From the NCBI GenBank assembly GCA_017443265.1, contig JAFSOU010000122.1:1-64000 (forward strand): DNA of 64,000 nt, read 5' to 3'. Every line of letters starts with the position of its first letter. Positions within the stretch are counted from its first letter, which is position 1. Below are positions 45,523 to 55,867 of this stretch, piece by piece. A model generated the notes under the pieces. The model did not search any database. It was not told the origin of the DNA and worked only from the letters and a program-made list of their open reading frames with translations. This DNA comes from Bacteroidales bacterium (lineage in GTDB: Bacteria > Bacteroidota > Bacteroidia > Bacteroidales > P3). Made by a program: the position numbers and the translations under genes.

Positions 45523-45530
45523 CAAAGATA
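45523..45530 (-). promoter_or_regulatory. -7 box of the large TPR gene
   Basis: TATCTTTG on the minus strand fits TAnnTTTG and lies about 42 bases upstream of the ATG at 45480. Confidence 0.6.
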
Positions 45531-45550
45531 CGATTTTTTTTTTAAAGGTT

Positions 45551-45565
45551 AACAGTGATCTGTGA
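45551..45565 (+). repeat. 15-bp repeat, inverted partner at 50626-50640
   Basis: AACAGTGATCTGTGA here is the exact reverse complement of TCACAGATCACTGTT at 50626-50640. The pair brackets the rearranged ligA locus. The surrounding 45551-45640 is low-complexity sequence built from ACTG/GATC words. Confidence 0.45.
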
Positions 45566-45660
45566 TCAGTGAACTGTGAAGGTGCGAAACAGCAACTTCA
45601 AACTGATTACTGAATACTAAATACTGACCACTAATTAAAAATTGCACAACATTTTTTCAC

Positions 45661-45832
45661 TTTTTGAGTTATAATATGTCTGTAACCAAAAGCCACATAA
45701 CATGGACCACACCGAAGCAAAACAGCGTATTGCCGAGCTCACCGAGCAGCTAAACCGCTACAACTACGAGTATTACATGAACGACACCTCGCTGGTGTCC
45801 GATTTCGAGTTCGACAAACTGCTTGAAGAACT
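45661..45832 (+). repeat. 172-bp direct repeat, copy A (ligA leader and 5' end)
   Basis: This segment matches 47344-47515 with two differences, both in the coding part and both silent (GAC/GAT and TAC/TAT). It covers about 40 bases of ligA leader and the first 131 bases of the gene. Confidence 0.95.
45702..45832 (+). pseudogene. Truncated duplicate of the ligA 5' end
   Basis: The first 43 codons are those of ligA ([20 protein letters not shown] and on to LLEEL). The reading then leaves the ligA sequence and hits a stop at 45885-45887. It lacks the catalytic lysine and every other ligase domain, so it cannot work. It keeps its leader and could still be transcribed and translated into a short peptide of 61 residues. 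Confidence 0.9.
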
Positions 45833-45835
45833 TGC

Positions 45836-45925
45836 CGAAAAGGGTATGCCACTTTACACAAATACCTGCACGCGTGGCGCTACCTGAAAGGTCTCGAACC
45901 CGACACCAGTTTGATTGAGGGATAG
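45836..45925 (+). pseudogene. 3' remnant of an HD-domain gene
   Basis: In a frame different from the ligA fragment, 45836-45925 reads LHKYLHAWRYLKGLEPDTS...IEG and then a stop. This matches the C-terminus of the nucleotidase-HD protein at 41350-42258, LQKYLHAWRFLKGLAPHTS...IMD, with a conserved pattern L-x-K-Y-L-H-A-W-R-x-L-K-G-L-x-P-x-T-S-x-I. At the DNA level they differ at many third positions, so this is the tail of a diverged relative, not a recent copy. Confidence 0.75.
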
Positions 45926-45961
45926 GGAGTTTTTTTATCAAAAATGCCAATTTTATAGACT

Positions 45962-46018
45962 ATAATCCAAAAAAAATATAATATTTTTGGATTGTAATCC
46001 AAAAAATAAGTATATTTG
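45962..46018 (+). promoter_or_regulatory. Operator and promoter of the ATPase gene
   Basis: A perfect palindrome TTGGATTGTAATCCAA is at 45987-46002, and a further half-site AATCCAA is at 45964-45970. The -7 box TATATTTG is at 46011-46018, directly after the palindrome, so a bound repressor would cover the promoter. The ATG at 46038 is about 20 bases downstream. Confidence 0.65.
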
Positions 46019-46037
46019 CAAAAACAAATATATAGTC

Positions 46038-47162
46038 ATGATAAAACGGGAATTGATAGAAGTTGTTGAAAAACAATTATTTAAAGGAAAAGCAATAGTT
46101 GTTGTTGGTCCACGTCAAGTGGGCAAAACTACTTTGTTGAAAGAGATAGTGAGCAGAAGCAATCGTAATGTTCTGTTGCTTAATTGCGATGAACCAGAGG
46201 TGGTTGCTATGCTTACCGCCACAAATGTTGTTAAACTTCGCTCAATTATTGGTGAACACGATTTGGTGGTGATAGATGAAGCTCAAAAGGTGGACAATAT
46301 AGGATTGACGCTAAAATTGATTGTGGACAATATCGAAGGTGTTCAGGTTATAGCTTCCGGATCTTCGGCATTTGAATTGCGCAACCGTCTTAACGAGCCG
46401 TTGACTGGGCGCAAATTCGAATATCAGATGCTTCCTGTTTCCAGCGGTGAAATGATCGGCACCTATGGACTTATTGAAGAGAAACGCACTCTTGAAAATC
46501 GTTTAGTGTACGGGTCATACCCTGATATTATAACCCATCCTGAAGCTTCGCAGCGTTTGCTTGCCGAGCTAACACAAAGCTATCTTTACAAAGACATACT
46601 GACTTTAAATGACATACGCAAACCGCAGCTAATCGACCGTCTGTTGCAAGCCCTTGCCTTTCAGGTTGGCAACGAAGTGTCCATAAATGAACTTTCACGT
46701 ACTCTGCAAACCGACAACAAAACCATCGACAAATATATTGTTTTGCTGGAAAAATGCTATGTGATATTTCATTTGGGAGGACTAAGTCGTAATCTGCGTG
46801 CCGAATTGAAAAATGCTAAGAAGTATTATTTTTACGACAATGGTGTGCGCAATGCGGTGATACAGCAATTTACCCCAGTTTCGATGCGTAACGACATGGG
46901 CGCGTTGTGGGAAAATTTCTTTGTCGCCGAACGCATAAAATTCAACAATTACCGTGGTTATTATGGACATTCTTATTTCTGGCGCACGGTACAACAACAG
47001 GAAATCGACCTTGTGGAGGATTGCGACGGCTGTCTTACTGCCTTTGAGATGAAATGGAACAGTGCAAAGAAAGTACGGTTCCCAAAAAGTTTTACAGATG
47101 CATATAATGTAAAGGAAACAGTTGTGATAACCCCCGAAAACTACCTTGATTATCTGACATAA
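46038..47162 (+). CDS. AAA ATPase with C-terminal DUF4143 domain
   Basis: The 374-residue product begins MIKRELIEVVEKQLFKGKAI. Walker A is GPRQVGKTTLL near residue 25 and Walker B is LVVIDEAQKV near residue 80. Sensor region ASGSSAFELRNRLNEPLTGR follows. The C-terminal half is the DUF4143 type: a winged-helix stretch LSRTLQTDNKTIDKYIVLLE, then YFYDNGVRNAVI, and a nuclease-like end with QQEIDLVEDCDGCLTAFEMKW (D..E-x-K pattern). An open frame extending to 45987 was rejected because it contains the promoter. These ATPases are abundant and variable in Bacteroidales and their role is not settled; it is a stand-alone module inserted in the ligA locus. Confidence 0.88.
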   Translation: MIKRELIEVVEKQLFKGKAIVVVGPRQVGKTTLLKEIVSRSNRNVLLLNCDEPEVVAMLTATNVVKLRSIIGEHDLVVIDEAQKVDNIGLTLKLIVDNIEGVQVIASGSSAFELRNRLNEPLTGRKFEYQMLPVSSGEMIGTYGLIEEKRTLENRLVYGSYPDIITHPEASQRLLAELTQSYLYKDILTLNDIRKPQLIDRLLQALAFQVGNEVSINELSRTLQTDNKTIDKYIVLLEKCYVIFHLGGLSRNLRAELKNAKKYYFYDNGVRNAVIQQFTPVSMRNDMGALWENFFVAERIKFNNYRGYYGHSYFWRTVQQQEIDLVEDCDGCLTAFEMKWNSAKKVRFPKSFTDAYNVKETVVITPENYLDYLT

Positions 47163-50530
<3,368 letters not shown>

Positions 50531-50625
50531 TTAGGAATTCGGAACCTTTAGCTCAGCGCAGCCAATGCGTAGTTCGGAAGTTATTGCTCGACGTTAGCCA
50601 ATTCGGAGTTTGGAGTTGAACGTAC

Positions 50626-50640
50626 TCACAGATCACTGTT
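50626..50640 (-). repeat. 15-bp repeat, inverted partner of 45551-45565
   Basis: TCACAGATCACTGTT is the reverse complement of the word at 45551-45565. Confidence 0.45.
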
Positions 50641-50650
50641 CACCATCACT

Positions 50651-50733
50651 TACACTTTTTAGTCGCACTTTTTGTTGTTTTACTACACTTTTTAGTCGCA
50701 CTTTTTGTAAAATTCCACACTTTTCTGTCGCAG
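50651..50733 (+). repeat. 33-bp tandem repeat, two copies plus a degenerate third
   Basis: TACACTTTTTAGTCGCACTT followed by TTTGT occurs at 50651-50675 and exactly again at 50684-50708, 33 bases apart. A weaker third copy (CACACTTTTCTGTCGCAG) begins at 50716. Confidence 0.75.
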
Positions 50734-50850
50734 TTGGGTAAAAATGTGCATTTTTGCAGAAAGAAATGTTGAGTAAAATAGCAGAGGAATGTGTTCACTT
50801 CATAAAAGAGCATAAAATAATTTTATAATGATCTAACACTCCTCAAAACA

Positions 50851-50935
50851 GCCCCGAAGGGGCGACAGATTACAGCCGGTGGTGTGAACCGCCGGTCAGG
50901 AAATATCACCCACAACCATAGAGCCCCGAAGGGGC
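50851..50935. repeat. REP-like palindrome cluster
   Basis: GCCCCGAAGGGGC occurs at 50851-50863 and 50923-50935. Between them a GCCGGTGG/CCGCCGGT hairpin lies at about 50875-50896. This arrangement resembles REP-type intergenic repeats of Bacteroidetes, which can be mobilised by REP-associated transposases; none is encoded in the window. Confidence 0.65.
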
Positions 50936-51183
50936 AACAAAAAAAAATCAGGCTGTCTGGCCAAAAGTCGGCAGCATGTTTTATTATTTGGTTTCAAAAT
51001 TTTGTACAGATAAACGAGAAAAAATCGTTTTTCTGTAAAATTTTATTTGCAAATTCCTAGTCCGCAACAACAAGGGAAAAAAGAATAATCAAAACCATTG
51101 TTGTATTCCTTTAAAAATCAATCATTTCCATCTTTTTCTGAACGCCAATCGCAAATCATTCGCAATTTTACAAAAAAAAATCG

Positions 51184-51191
51184 TATATTTG
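51184..51191 (+). promoter_or_regulatory. -7 box of the aryl-polyene-type operon
   Basis: TATATTTG fits TAnnTTTG and lies 38 bases upstream of the acyl carrier protein start codon. Confidence 0.7.
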
Positions 51192-51229
51192 CACTTTTAA
51201 TTTTCGTAAAAAGATAATAAAAAAATACA

Positions 51230-51487
51230 ATGGAAGAACTGATATTAGAGCTTAAGAAACAGATAATTGAGGTGCTCAACCTCGAAGACATGAAACCTGA
51301 GGACATCGACGAAAACGCTCCTCTTTTTGGCGAAGGTCTGGGTCTCGACTCCATCGACGCGCTGGAACTCATAGTGCTGATGGAGAAGAACTACGGCATC
51401 AAGCTGAACTCCGCCGCCGAAGGCAAGGACGTATTCAAATCGGTACGCGTGATGGCCGAATACATCCAGGCTCACCGTACAAAATAA
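51230..51487 (+). CDS. Acyl carrier protein of the polyene-type pathway
   Basis: The 85-residue protein carries the growing acyl chain on a phosphopantetheine arm. The attachment serine is S41 in GLGLDSIDALELIVL. The D-S-I-D form and the ending VMAEYIQAHR match carrier proteins of aryl-polyene/flexirubin clusters better than the primary AcpP (usually D-S-L-D). It is the first gene of the operon, and its neighbour encodes a ketosynthase. Confidence 0.9.
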   Translation: MEELILELKKQIIEVLNLEDMKPEDIDENAPLFGEGLGLDSIDALELIVLMEKNYGIKLNSAAEGKDVFKSVRVMAEYIQAHRTK

Positions 51488-51500
51488 GCCTTTTCTTTTG

Positions 51501-53744
51501 ATGGGAGACGCGATTGTAGTAACGGGGATGGGCATCGTTACGGGCATCGGTGTGGGCGTTGAGTCCACGCTCGATTCTCTTATGCACTGTCGTTCGGGCG
51601 TGGGTGCCGTCAGGTCCCTTAGCACCGCGCATACCGACATTCCCGTGTGCGAAGTGCCGATGACCGAAGGCGAGATGCGCCAACGGCTCGGCATCCCTGC
51701 CGACGTGGTAACCACCCGCACTCCCTTGCTCTCCCTTATTGCCATGCGCGAAGCCTTGCAGCAGTCGCTCCTACAACCCGATGGCGGCCGTGTAGCGTTG
51801 ATAAACGGCACCACCGTTGGCGGCATGGAGAAAAGCGAACAGCTGTACCTCGCTTTCTTCGACGACAAAGATGTGGCCTACATCTCGGCCCACGACTGCG
51901 GTGCAGGGACTGCTTTCGCTGCCGATTTCTTCGGCCGTTTCTCGCAGACCACCACCATCTCCACCGCCTGTTCTTCGGCCTCCAACGCCATCATCCTCGG
52001 CGCCAACCTCATCAAGAGCGGCAGGGCCGACAAAGCCGTGGTGGGCGGCACCGAGTGCCTGAGCAAGTTCCACCTCAACGGTTTCAACACACTGATGATT
52101 TTGGACCGCGAGCGCTGCCGTCCGTTCGACGATGGCCGCAACGGCCTTAACCTCGGCGAAGGTGCTGCTTTCCTTGTGATAGAACGCGAGAGCGATGCCA
52201 AGGCCCGTGGGGCGAAGATTCTCTGCACCCTCGAAGGCTATGCCAACAGCTGCGACGCTTTCCACCAGACGGCTACCTCGCCGGAAGGGGAGGGGGCTTA
52301 TTTGGCTATGACACAGGCTCTTGCCGACAGCGGACTGCAGCCTTCCGACATCGACTACATCAATGCACACGGCACGGGCACGCAAAACAACGACTCCAGC
52401 GAGGGCAACGCCATACTGCGGGTGTTCGGCAACAACTACCCGCCGATTTCCTCCACCAAAGCCTTTACAGGCCACTGCACAAGCGCCGCAGGCAGCGTGG
52501 AGGCGGTGATTTCCATACTTGCCATGCAACACGGCTTTATCCCTCCGAGCCTCGGTTTCGAGACGCCTATGGCCGACGTGCCTGTGGTGCCGCAAAAGAC
52601 CTTGAAAACTGGCGTTTCGCTAACCCATGTTATGACAAACTCTTTCGGTTTCGGAGGCAACGACTCATCGCTGATTTTTGGGAAATACCAACCAGAAAAA
52701 CAGATACTTGCAACCAGTGCTTACGACGAAAAACGCAGGGTGTTTATTGGCGCGGCTTCGCAAATAAGTGTGCAACATCCTCTTGGCGAGGAATGGTTTG
52801 AAAATCCGATCTTTTACAACGAAAAATATGTCAGGGCTCTGTCGCCTGACTATAAGCAATTTATCGACCCAAAGGCCGCACGTCGCATGGGCGCTGTGCT
52901 GAAACGTGCCCTCACCACTGCATTGTCGGCTTTGAAGGATAGAGATGTTGCTGATTTGCAGGCGGTTATTACTGGCACGGGCTTGGGCTGTATCGAAAAT
53001 ACCGAGAAATTTCTCCGCGCTATGGTTGTGGACGGCGAACAGCTGCTCACTCCGACCTATTTCATGCAGTCCACGCACAACACCATAAGCTCGCAGGTGG
53101 CGCTCAACCTGCACTGCCATGGCTACAACTGCACCTACTCGCAACGCGGGGTGTCGTTCGAAAGTGCCCTGCAGGACGCTTTTCTGCAGTTCAAACTTGG
53201 AAAACTCAGCAACGCGCTTGTCGGCGGGCACGACGAGATGACGCCCGACTACTACGACCTTCTGGACAAGGTACATTTTTGGGACGGCACCTTTGCCGGC
53301 GAAACAGCCGCCTGGCTCTATCTGGAAAACGGTCGCAAATCCGACACTTGGTGCGAACTGCTTGACACTCAACTGTTTTTCCGCCCAAGCGAAGGTGATT
53401 TGCATAATGCCATCGACGCAATGCTGCTGAGGCACGGACTGCAACGTTCCGACATCGCCGCTGTGATGACGGGCAAGGACGAAAATGCCGAAAACAACCG
53501 TCCGTACGACGATTTCTGCCGTCTGTTGCCGCAGGCTGCTGTGCTACGTTACAAACATCTTTTCGGCGAAGGTTTCACCATGCCGGCCATGGGAATCTAC
53601 GCTGCGGCCGTGTGCCTGAAAAATGGCAGGATTCCTTCATTTTTGATTGAAAACAAGGGCCAAGTAATTGACAATCCGCAAAATATACTAATTGTAAATT
53701 GTTTTAAAAACGCTGAATATTCATTAACATTGCTCTCTAAATGA
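51501..53744 (+). CDS. Fused beta-ketoacyl synthase and chain-length factor
   Basis: The 747-residue protein contains two thiolase-fold domains in one chain. Residues 1-395 are an active ketosynthase with C157 in STACSSA, H290 in NAHGTGT and H325 in KAFTGHC. After a short linker (about 396-412) residues 413-747 form a second, degenerate ketosynthase: GTGLGCIENTEKFL, then NCTYSQRGVSFESAL where the catalytic Cys position is Gly550, and GGHDEMTPDYYDLLDKVHFW. That is the chain-length-factor type, normally a separate protein in aryl-polyene clusters. A TTG at 51498 was rejected in favour of the ATG at 51501. It elongates ACP-bound chains with malonyl-ACP, and the degenerate half would set chain length. 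Confidence 0.9.
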   Translation: MGDAIVVTGMGIVTGIGVGVESTLDSLMHCRSGVGAVRSLSTAHTDIPVCEVPMTEGEMRQRLGIPADVVTTRTPLLSLIAMREALQQSLLQPDGGRVALINGTTVGGMEKSEQLYLAFFDDKDVAYISAHDCGAGTAFAADFFGRFSQTTTISTACSSASNAIILGANLIKSGRADKAVVGGTECLSKFHLNGFNTLMILDRERCRPFDDGRNGLNLGEGAAFLVIERESDAKARGAKILCTLEGYANSCDAFHQTATSPEGEGAYLAMTQALADSGLQPSDIDYINAHGTGTQNNDSSEGNAILRVFGNNYPPISSTKAFTGHCTSAAGSVEAVISILAMQHGFIPPSLGFETPMADVPVVPQKTLKTGVSLTHVMTNSFGFGGNDSSLIFGKYQPEKQILATSAYDEKRRVFIGAASQISVQHPLGEEWFENPIFYNEKYVRALSPDYKQFIDPKAARRMGAVLKRALTTALSALKDRDVADLQAVITGTGLGCIENTEKFLRAMVVDGEQLLTPTYFMQSTHNTISSQVALNLHCHGYNCTYSQRGVSFESALQDAFLQFKLGKLSNALVGGHDEMTPDYYDLLDKVHFWDGTFAGETAAWLYLENGRKSDTWCELLDTQLFFRPSEGDLHNAIDAMLLRHGLQRSDIAAVMTGKDENAENNRPYDDFCRLLPQAAVLRYKHLFGEGFTMPAMGIYAAAVCLKNGRIPSFLIENKGQVIDNPQNILIVNCFKNAEYSLTLLSK

Positions 53745-54091
53745 TACGATTGATATTGTTGAGTCTTCTACAGTCGCTGTTGCTTGCGCTAGGACAGGTC
53801 TTTATGAAATTTGCCACCGAGTGGGAGGGCCGATTTGAGTGGTCGTGGCGCATTTTCACCAATTGGTGGCTTTTGGCCGCAGGCGGTGCTATGGCGGCAG
53901 CTACAATCCTTTGGATGTATCTGTTGAAAAATCATGACCTTTCGGTAGTGCATCCGCTATCGGGAGCCAGTTTTATTTTTAGTATGGTTTTGGCGTGGAT
54001 TTTCTTTGGCGAGAATATTCCGCTAATACGCATTTTGGGCGTGGCTCTTATCATTGGAGGTATGTATTTTATTACAAGAAGTGCGTTATGA
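53741..54091 (+). CDS. Small multidrug-resistance/EamA-like membrane protein
   Basis: The 116-residue protein has four predicted membrane helices, starting LILLSLLQSLLLALGQVFMK and including WLLAAGGAMAAATILWMYLL, HPLSGASFIFSMVLAWIFFG and ILGVALIIGGMYFI. This is the half-size DMT/SMR layout, which works as a dimer. Its ATG overlaps the stop of the ketosynthase gene and its stop overlaps the next ATG, so all three are translated together. It may export or flip a pathway intermediate. Confidence 0.85.
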   Translation: MIRLILLSLLQSLLLALGQVFMKFATEWEGRFEWSWRIFTNWWLLAAGGAMAAATILWMYLLKNHDLSVVHPLSGASFIFSMVLAWIFFGENIPLIRILGVALIIGGMYFITRSAL

Positions 54092-54729
54092 AAAAAGTTT
54101 TGAGTTGTTTTTTGCCGTTTCTCCCGCTGCTTTTGGCTGTGTCGTTTGCTGTGGCTCAGCCTTCGGGATTCACCCGTCTTTCCGATGCCGAAAAAACGGC
54201 TTTGCTTTCGGCGATGAACGACAATTTCCAGTCGATGCAATGCGATTTCCGTCAGGAGAAAAAATCGGCACTTTTTGACGAAGTGTCTGTCAGTGAAGGT
54301 GTTATGTATTTTAAAAAACCGTCGTCGCTGCGATGGGAATACACCAAACCCACTGTGTCGGTGGTAGTTATGAATGGCACCAAAGTAAAAGTTACCGATG
54401 CCGACGGCAAGGAACAGGGCAAGGGCGGACGTATGTACCGTCAGATGGCCGCACTGATTACCGGCGTGGTGAGCGGCAGGGAGCTCGACGACGGCAAGAA
54501 TTTCAAGAGCGAGTTCTATGTCGGCGCCAATGCCTATTGGATTAAGCTGACACCCGCCAACCGCCGTCTGAAAGCCTTTTTCAACCATCTGGAACTGACT
54601 TTGGACAAGCAAAAGATGGTGGCTGTGAAAATGTTTATGAACGAAAAGGAGGGCGACAGCACCACCATCACTTTCAGCAACCACAAAGTGAACGCCGCCA
54701 TCGATGATAAAGTGTTTAACCTCAAATAA
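54088..54729 (+). CDS. LolA-like outer-membrane lipoprotein carrier homologue
   Basis: The 213-residue product begins MKKVLSCFLPFLPLLLAVSF with cleavage near AVAQ. The LolA pattern follows: MNDNFQSMQCDFRQEKKSAL, VMYFKKPSSLRWEYTKP and VVMNGTKVKVTDADG. It ends in FSNHKVNAAIDDKVFNL, as in LolA-like proteins. LolA homologues are regular members of aryl-polyene clusters and probably carry the lipid-linked product across the periplasm. An upstream in-frame start inside the transporter gene was rejected. Confidence 0.87.
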   Translation: MKKVLSCFLPFLPLLLAVSFAVAQPSGFTRLSDAEKTALLSAMNDNFQSMQCDFRQEKKSALFDEVSVSEGVMYFKKPSSLRWEYTKPTVSVVVMNGTKVKVTDADGKEQGKGGRMYRQMAALITGVVSGRELDDGKNFKSEFYVGANAYWIKLTPANRRLKAFFNHLELTLDKQKMVAVKMFMNEKEGDSTTITFSNHKVNAAIDDKVFNLK

Positions 54730-54734
54730 TTGCT

Positions 54735-55106
54735 ATGATAGACGGGAGTTTTTACACTATTGTCGGCACCTACGATACAGACCCGCTGCACATACGTCGC
54801 GAGATAGTGTTCCGTATGGACCACGTCATTTTTAAGGCGCATTTCCCCGACAAACCCATTGCTCCGGGCGTTTGCACTTTAGAGATTATCCGTCAGCTGG
54901 TTACCGAGGTCGTAGGCAGCGAAATCCGCATCCCGACGGTGAAAAATATGAAATTCCTGAACCTTATGACTCCGGCCGAAGGCAAGGTGTTTGCCTTTGA
55001 TATACAGTTGGTTGCACAAACCGAAACGCTGTATTCCGCCAAGGCAACAATTTCCGACCCCGAATCGACAGTCGTTAAAGCAAGCCTGCTTTGCGAGAAA
55101 CATTGA
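54735..55106 (+). CDS. FabZ/ApeI-like 3-hydroxyacyl-ACP dehydratase
   Basis: The 123-residue hotdog-fold protein has AHFPDKPIAPGVCTLEIIRQ near residue 36, the counterpart of the FabZ HFPG-x-P-x-x-P-G-V active-site stretch with its catalytic His. KNMKFLNLMTPAEG then corresponds to the F-x-x-P-x-x-P/G strand. It would remove water from 3-hydroxyacyl-ACP to create the conjugated double bonds. It is 5 bases downstream of the LolA-like gene. Confidence 0.88.
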   Translation: MIDGSFYTIVGTYDTDPLHIRREIVFRMDHVIFKAHFPDKPIAPGVCTLEIIRQLVTEVVGSEIRIPTVKNMKFLNLMTPAEGKVFAFDIQLVAQTETLYSAKATISDPESTVVKASLLCEKH

Positions 55107-55129
55107 GATATTCACCAAATGCCCCGACG

Positions 55130-55867
55130 ATGAGAGCCTGCGCCATTATACCTACTTACAATAATCTGGCAACCCTTCCGTCGGTTATAGGTGATGTGGC
55201 GGCGATAATCCCCGACATAATCGTGGTAAACGACGGCTCCACCGACGGCACTTCCGAATACCTTGCTACGGTGTCCGACAATGTTACCGTGGTTTCCTAT
55301 CCTAAAAACCGTGGCAAAGGCTATGCCCTGCGCCATGGCTTTAAAGCCGCTCTGCAAAAGGGTTTCGACACTGCCGTAACCCTCGACTCCGACGGCCAGC
55401 ACCTCGCTTCGGACATACCCACGATGCTCGACTGCTACGCCGCCGATGAAGGGAGTCTTGTTGTGGGCAGCCGCAAGTTCGACAACCCCAATATGCCGTC
55501 GAAAAACAGCTTTGCCAACCGTTTCTCCAATTTCTGGTTCACGGTGCAGACCGCCCGTCGTCTGCCCGACACACAGACGGGTTTCCGTGTGTATCCGCTG
55601 AAAAAGATCGGTCGTCACAATCCGCTAAACAACCGCTACGAGGCTGAACTTGAAATACTTGTGCGTTGTGCTTGGCGCGATGTGGATATAAAATCCTGTC
55701 CCATAAACGTTTACTACCCACCGCAGGAGGAACGTGTGAGTCATTTCCGGCCCACCATGGATTTTGTGCGTATCAGTCTGCTAAACACTGTGTTATGCCT
55801 GCTTGCCGTGGTTTACGGCTATCCGTCGATGGGAATACGAAAACTGATTAAATTGCTGAAGAAGTGA
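55130..55867 (+). CDS. Family 2 glycosyltransferase, DPM1-like
   Basis: The 245-residue product begins MRACAIIPTYNNLATLPSVI and has IIVVNDGSTDGTSEYL, TLDSDGQH with the D-x-D motif and DTQTGFRVYPL, all of the dolichol-phosphate-mannose synthase-like group. A C-terminal segment (ISLLNTVLCLLAVVYGYPSM) may touch the membrane. Such GT2 enzymes are standard in flexirubin/aryl-polyene operons, where they may attach a sugar to the acceptor lipid. The ATG at 55130 is used: the earlier TTG lies in the dehydratase gene. Confidence 0.88.
   Translation: MRACAIIPTYNNLATLPSVIGDVAAIIPDIIVVNDGSTDGTSEYLATVSDNVTVVSYPKNRGKGYALRHGFKAALQKGFDTAVTLDSDGQHLASDIPTMLDCYAADEGSLVVGSRKFDNPNMPSKNSFANRFSNFWFTVQTARRLPDTQTGFRVYPLKKIGRHNPLNNRYEAELEILVRCAWRDVDIKSCPINVYYPPQEERVSHFRPTMDFVRISLLNTVLCLLAVVYGYPSMGIRKLIKLLKK

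Larger units (their letters stand above)
50531..51229. other. Repeat-rich intergenic region upstream of the polyene operon
   Basis: This 699-base gap has no credible gene. It contains the 15-bp repeat partner (50626-50640), a 33-bp tandem repeat, a REP-like palindrome cluster and the promoter of the downstream operon. Confidence 0.7.

Noticed and set aside
45987-46037. An upstream extension of the ATPase reading frame
   Set aside because: The extra codons consist of the AATCCAA palindrome and the -7 box, so the transcript would start inside them. The ATG at 46038 fits the family start.
50651-50733. A possible CRISPR array in the 33-bp repeats
   Set aside because: The repeats follow each other with only about 8 bases between cores, there are fewer than three good copies, and no cas genes are present.
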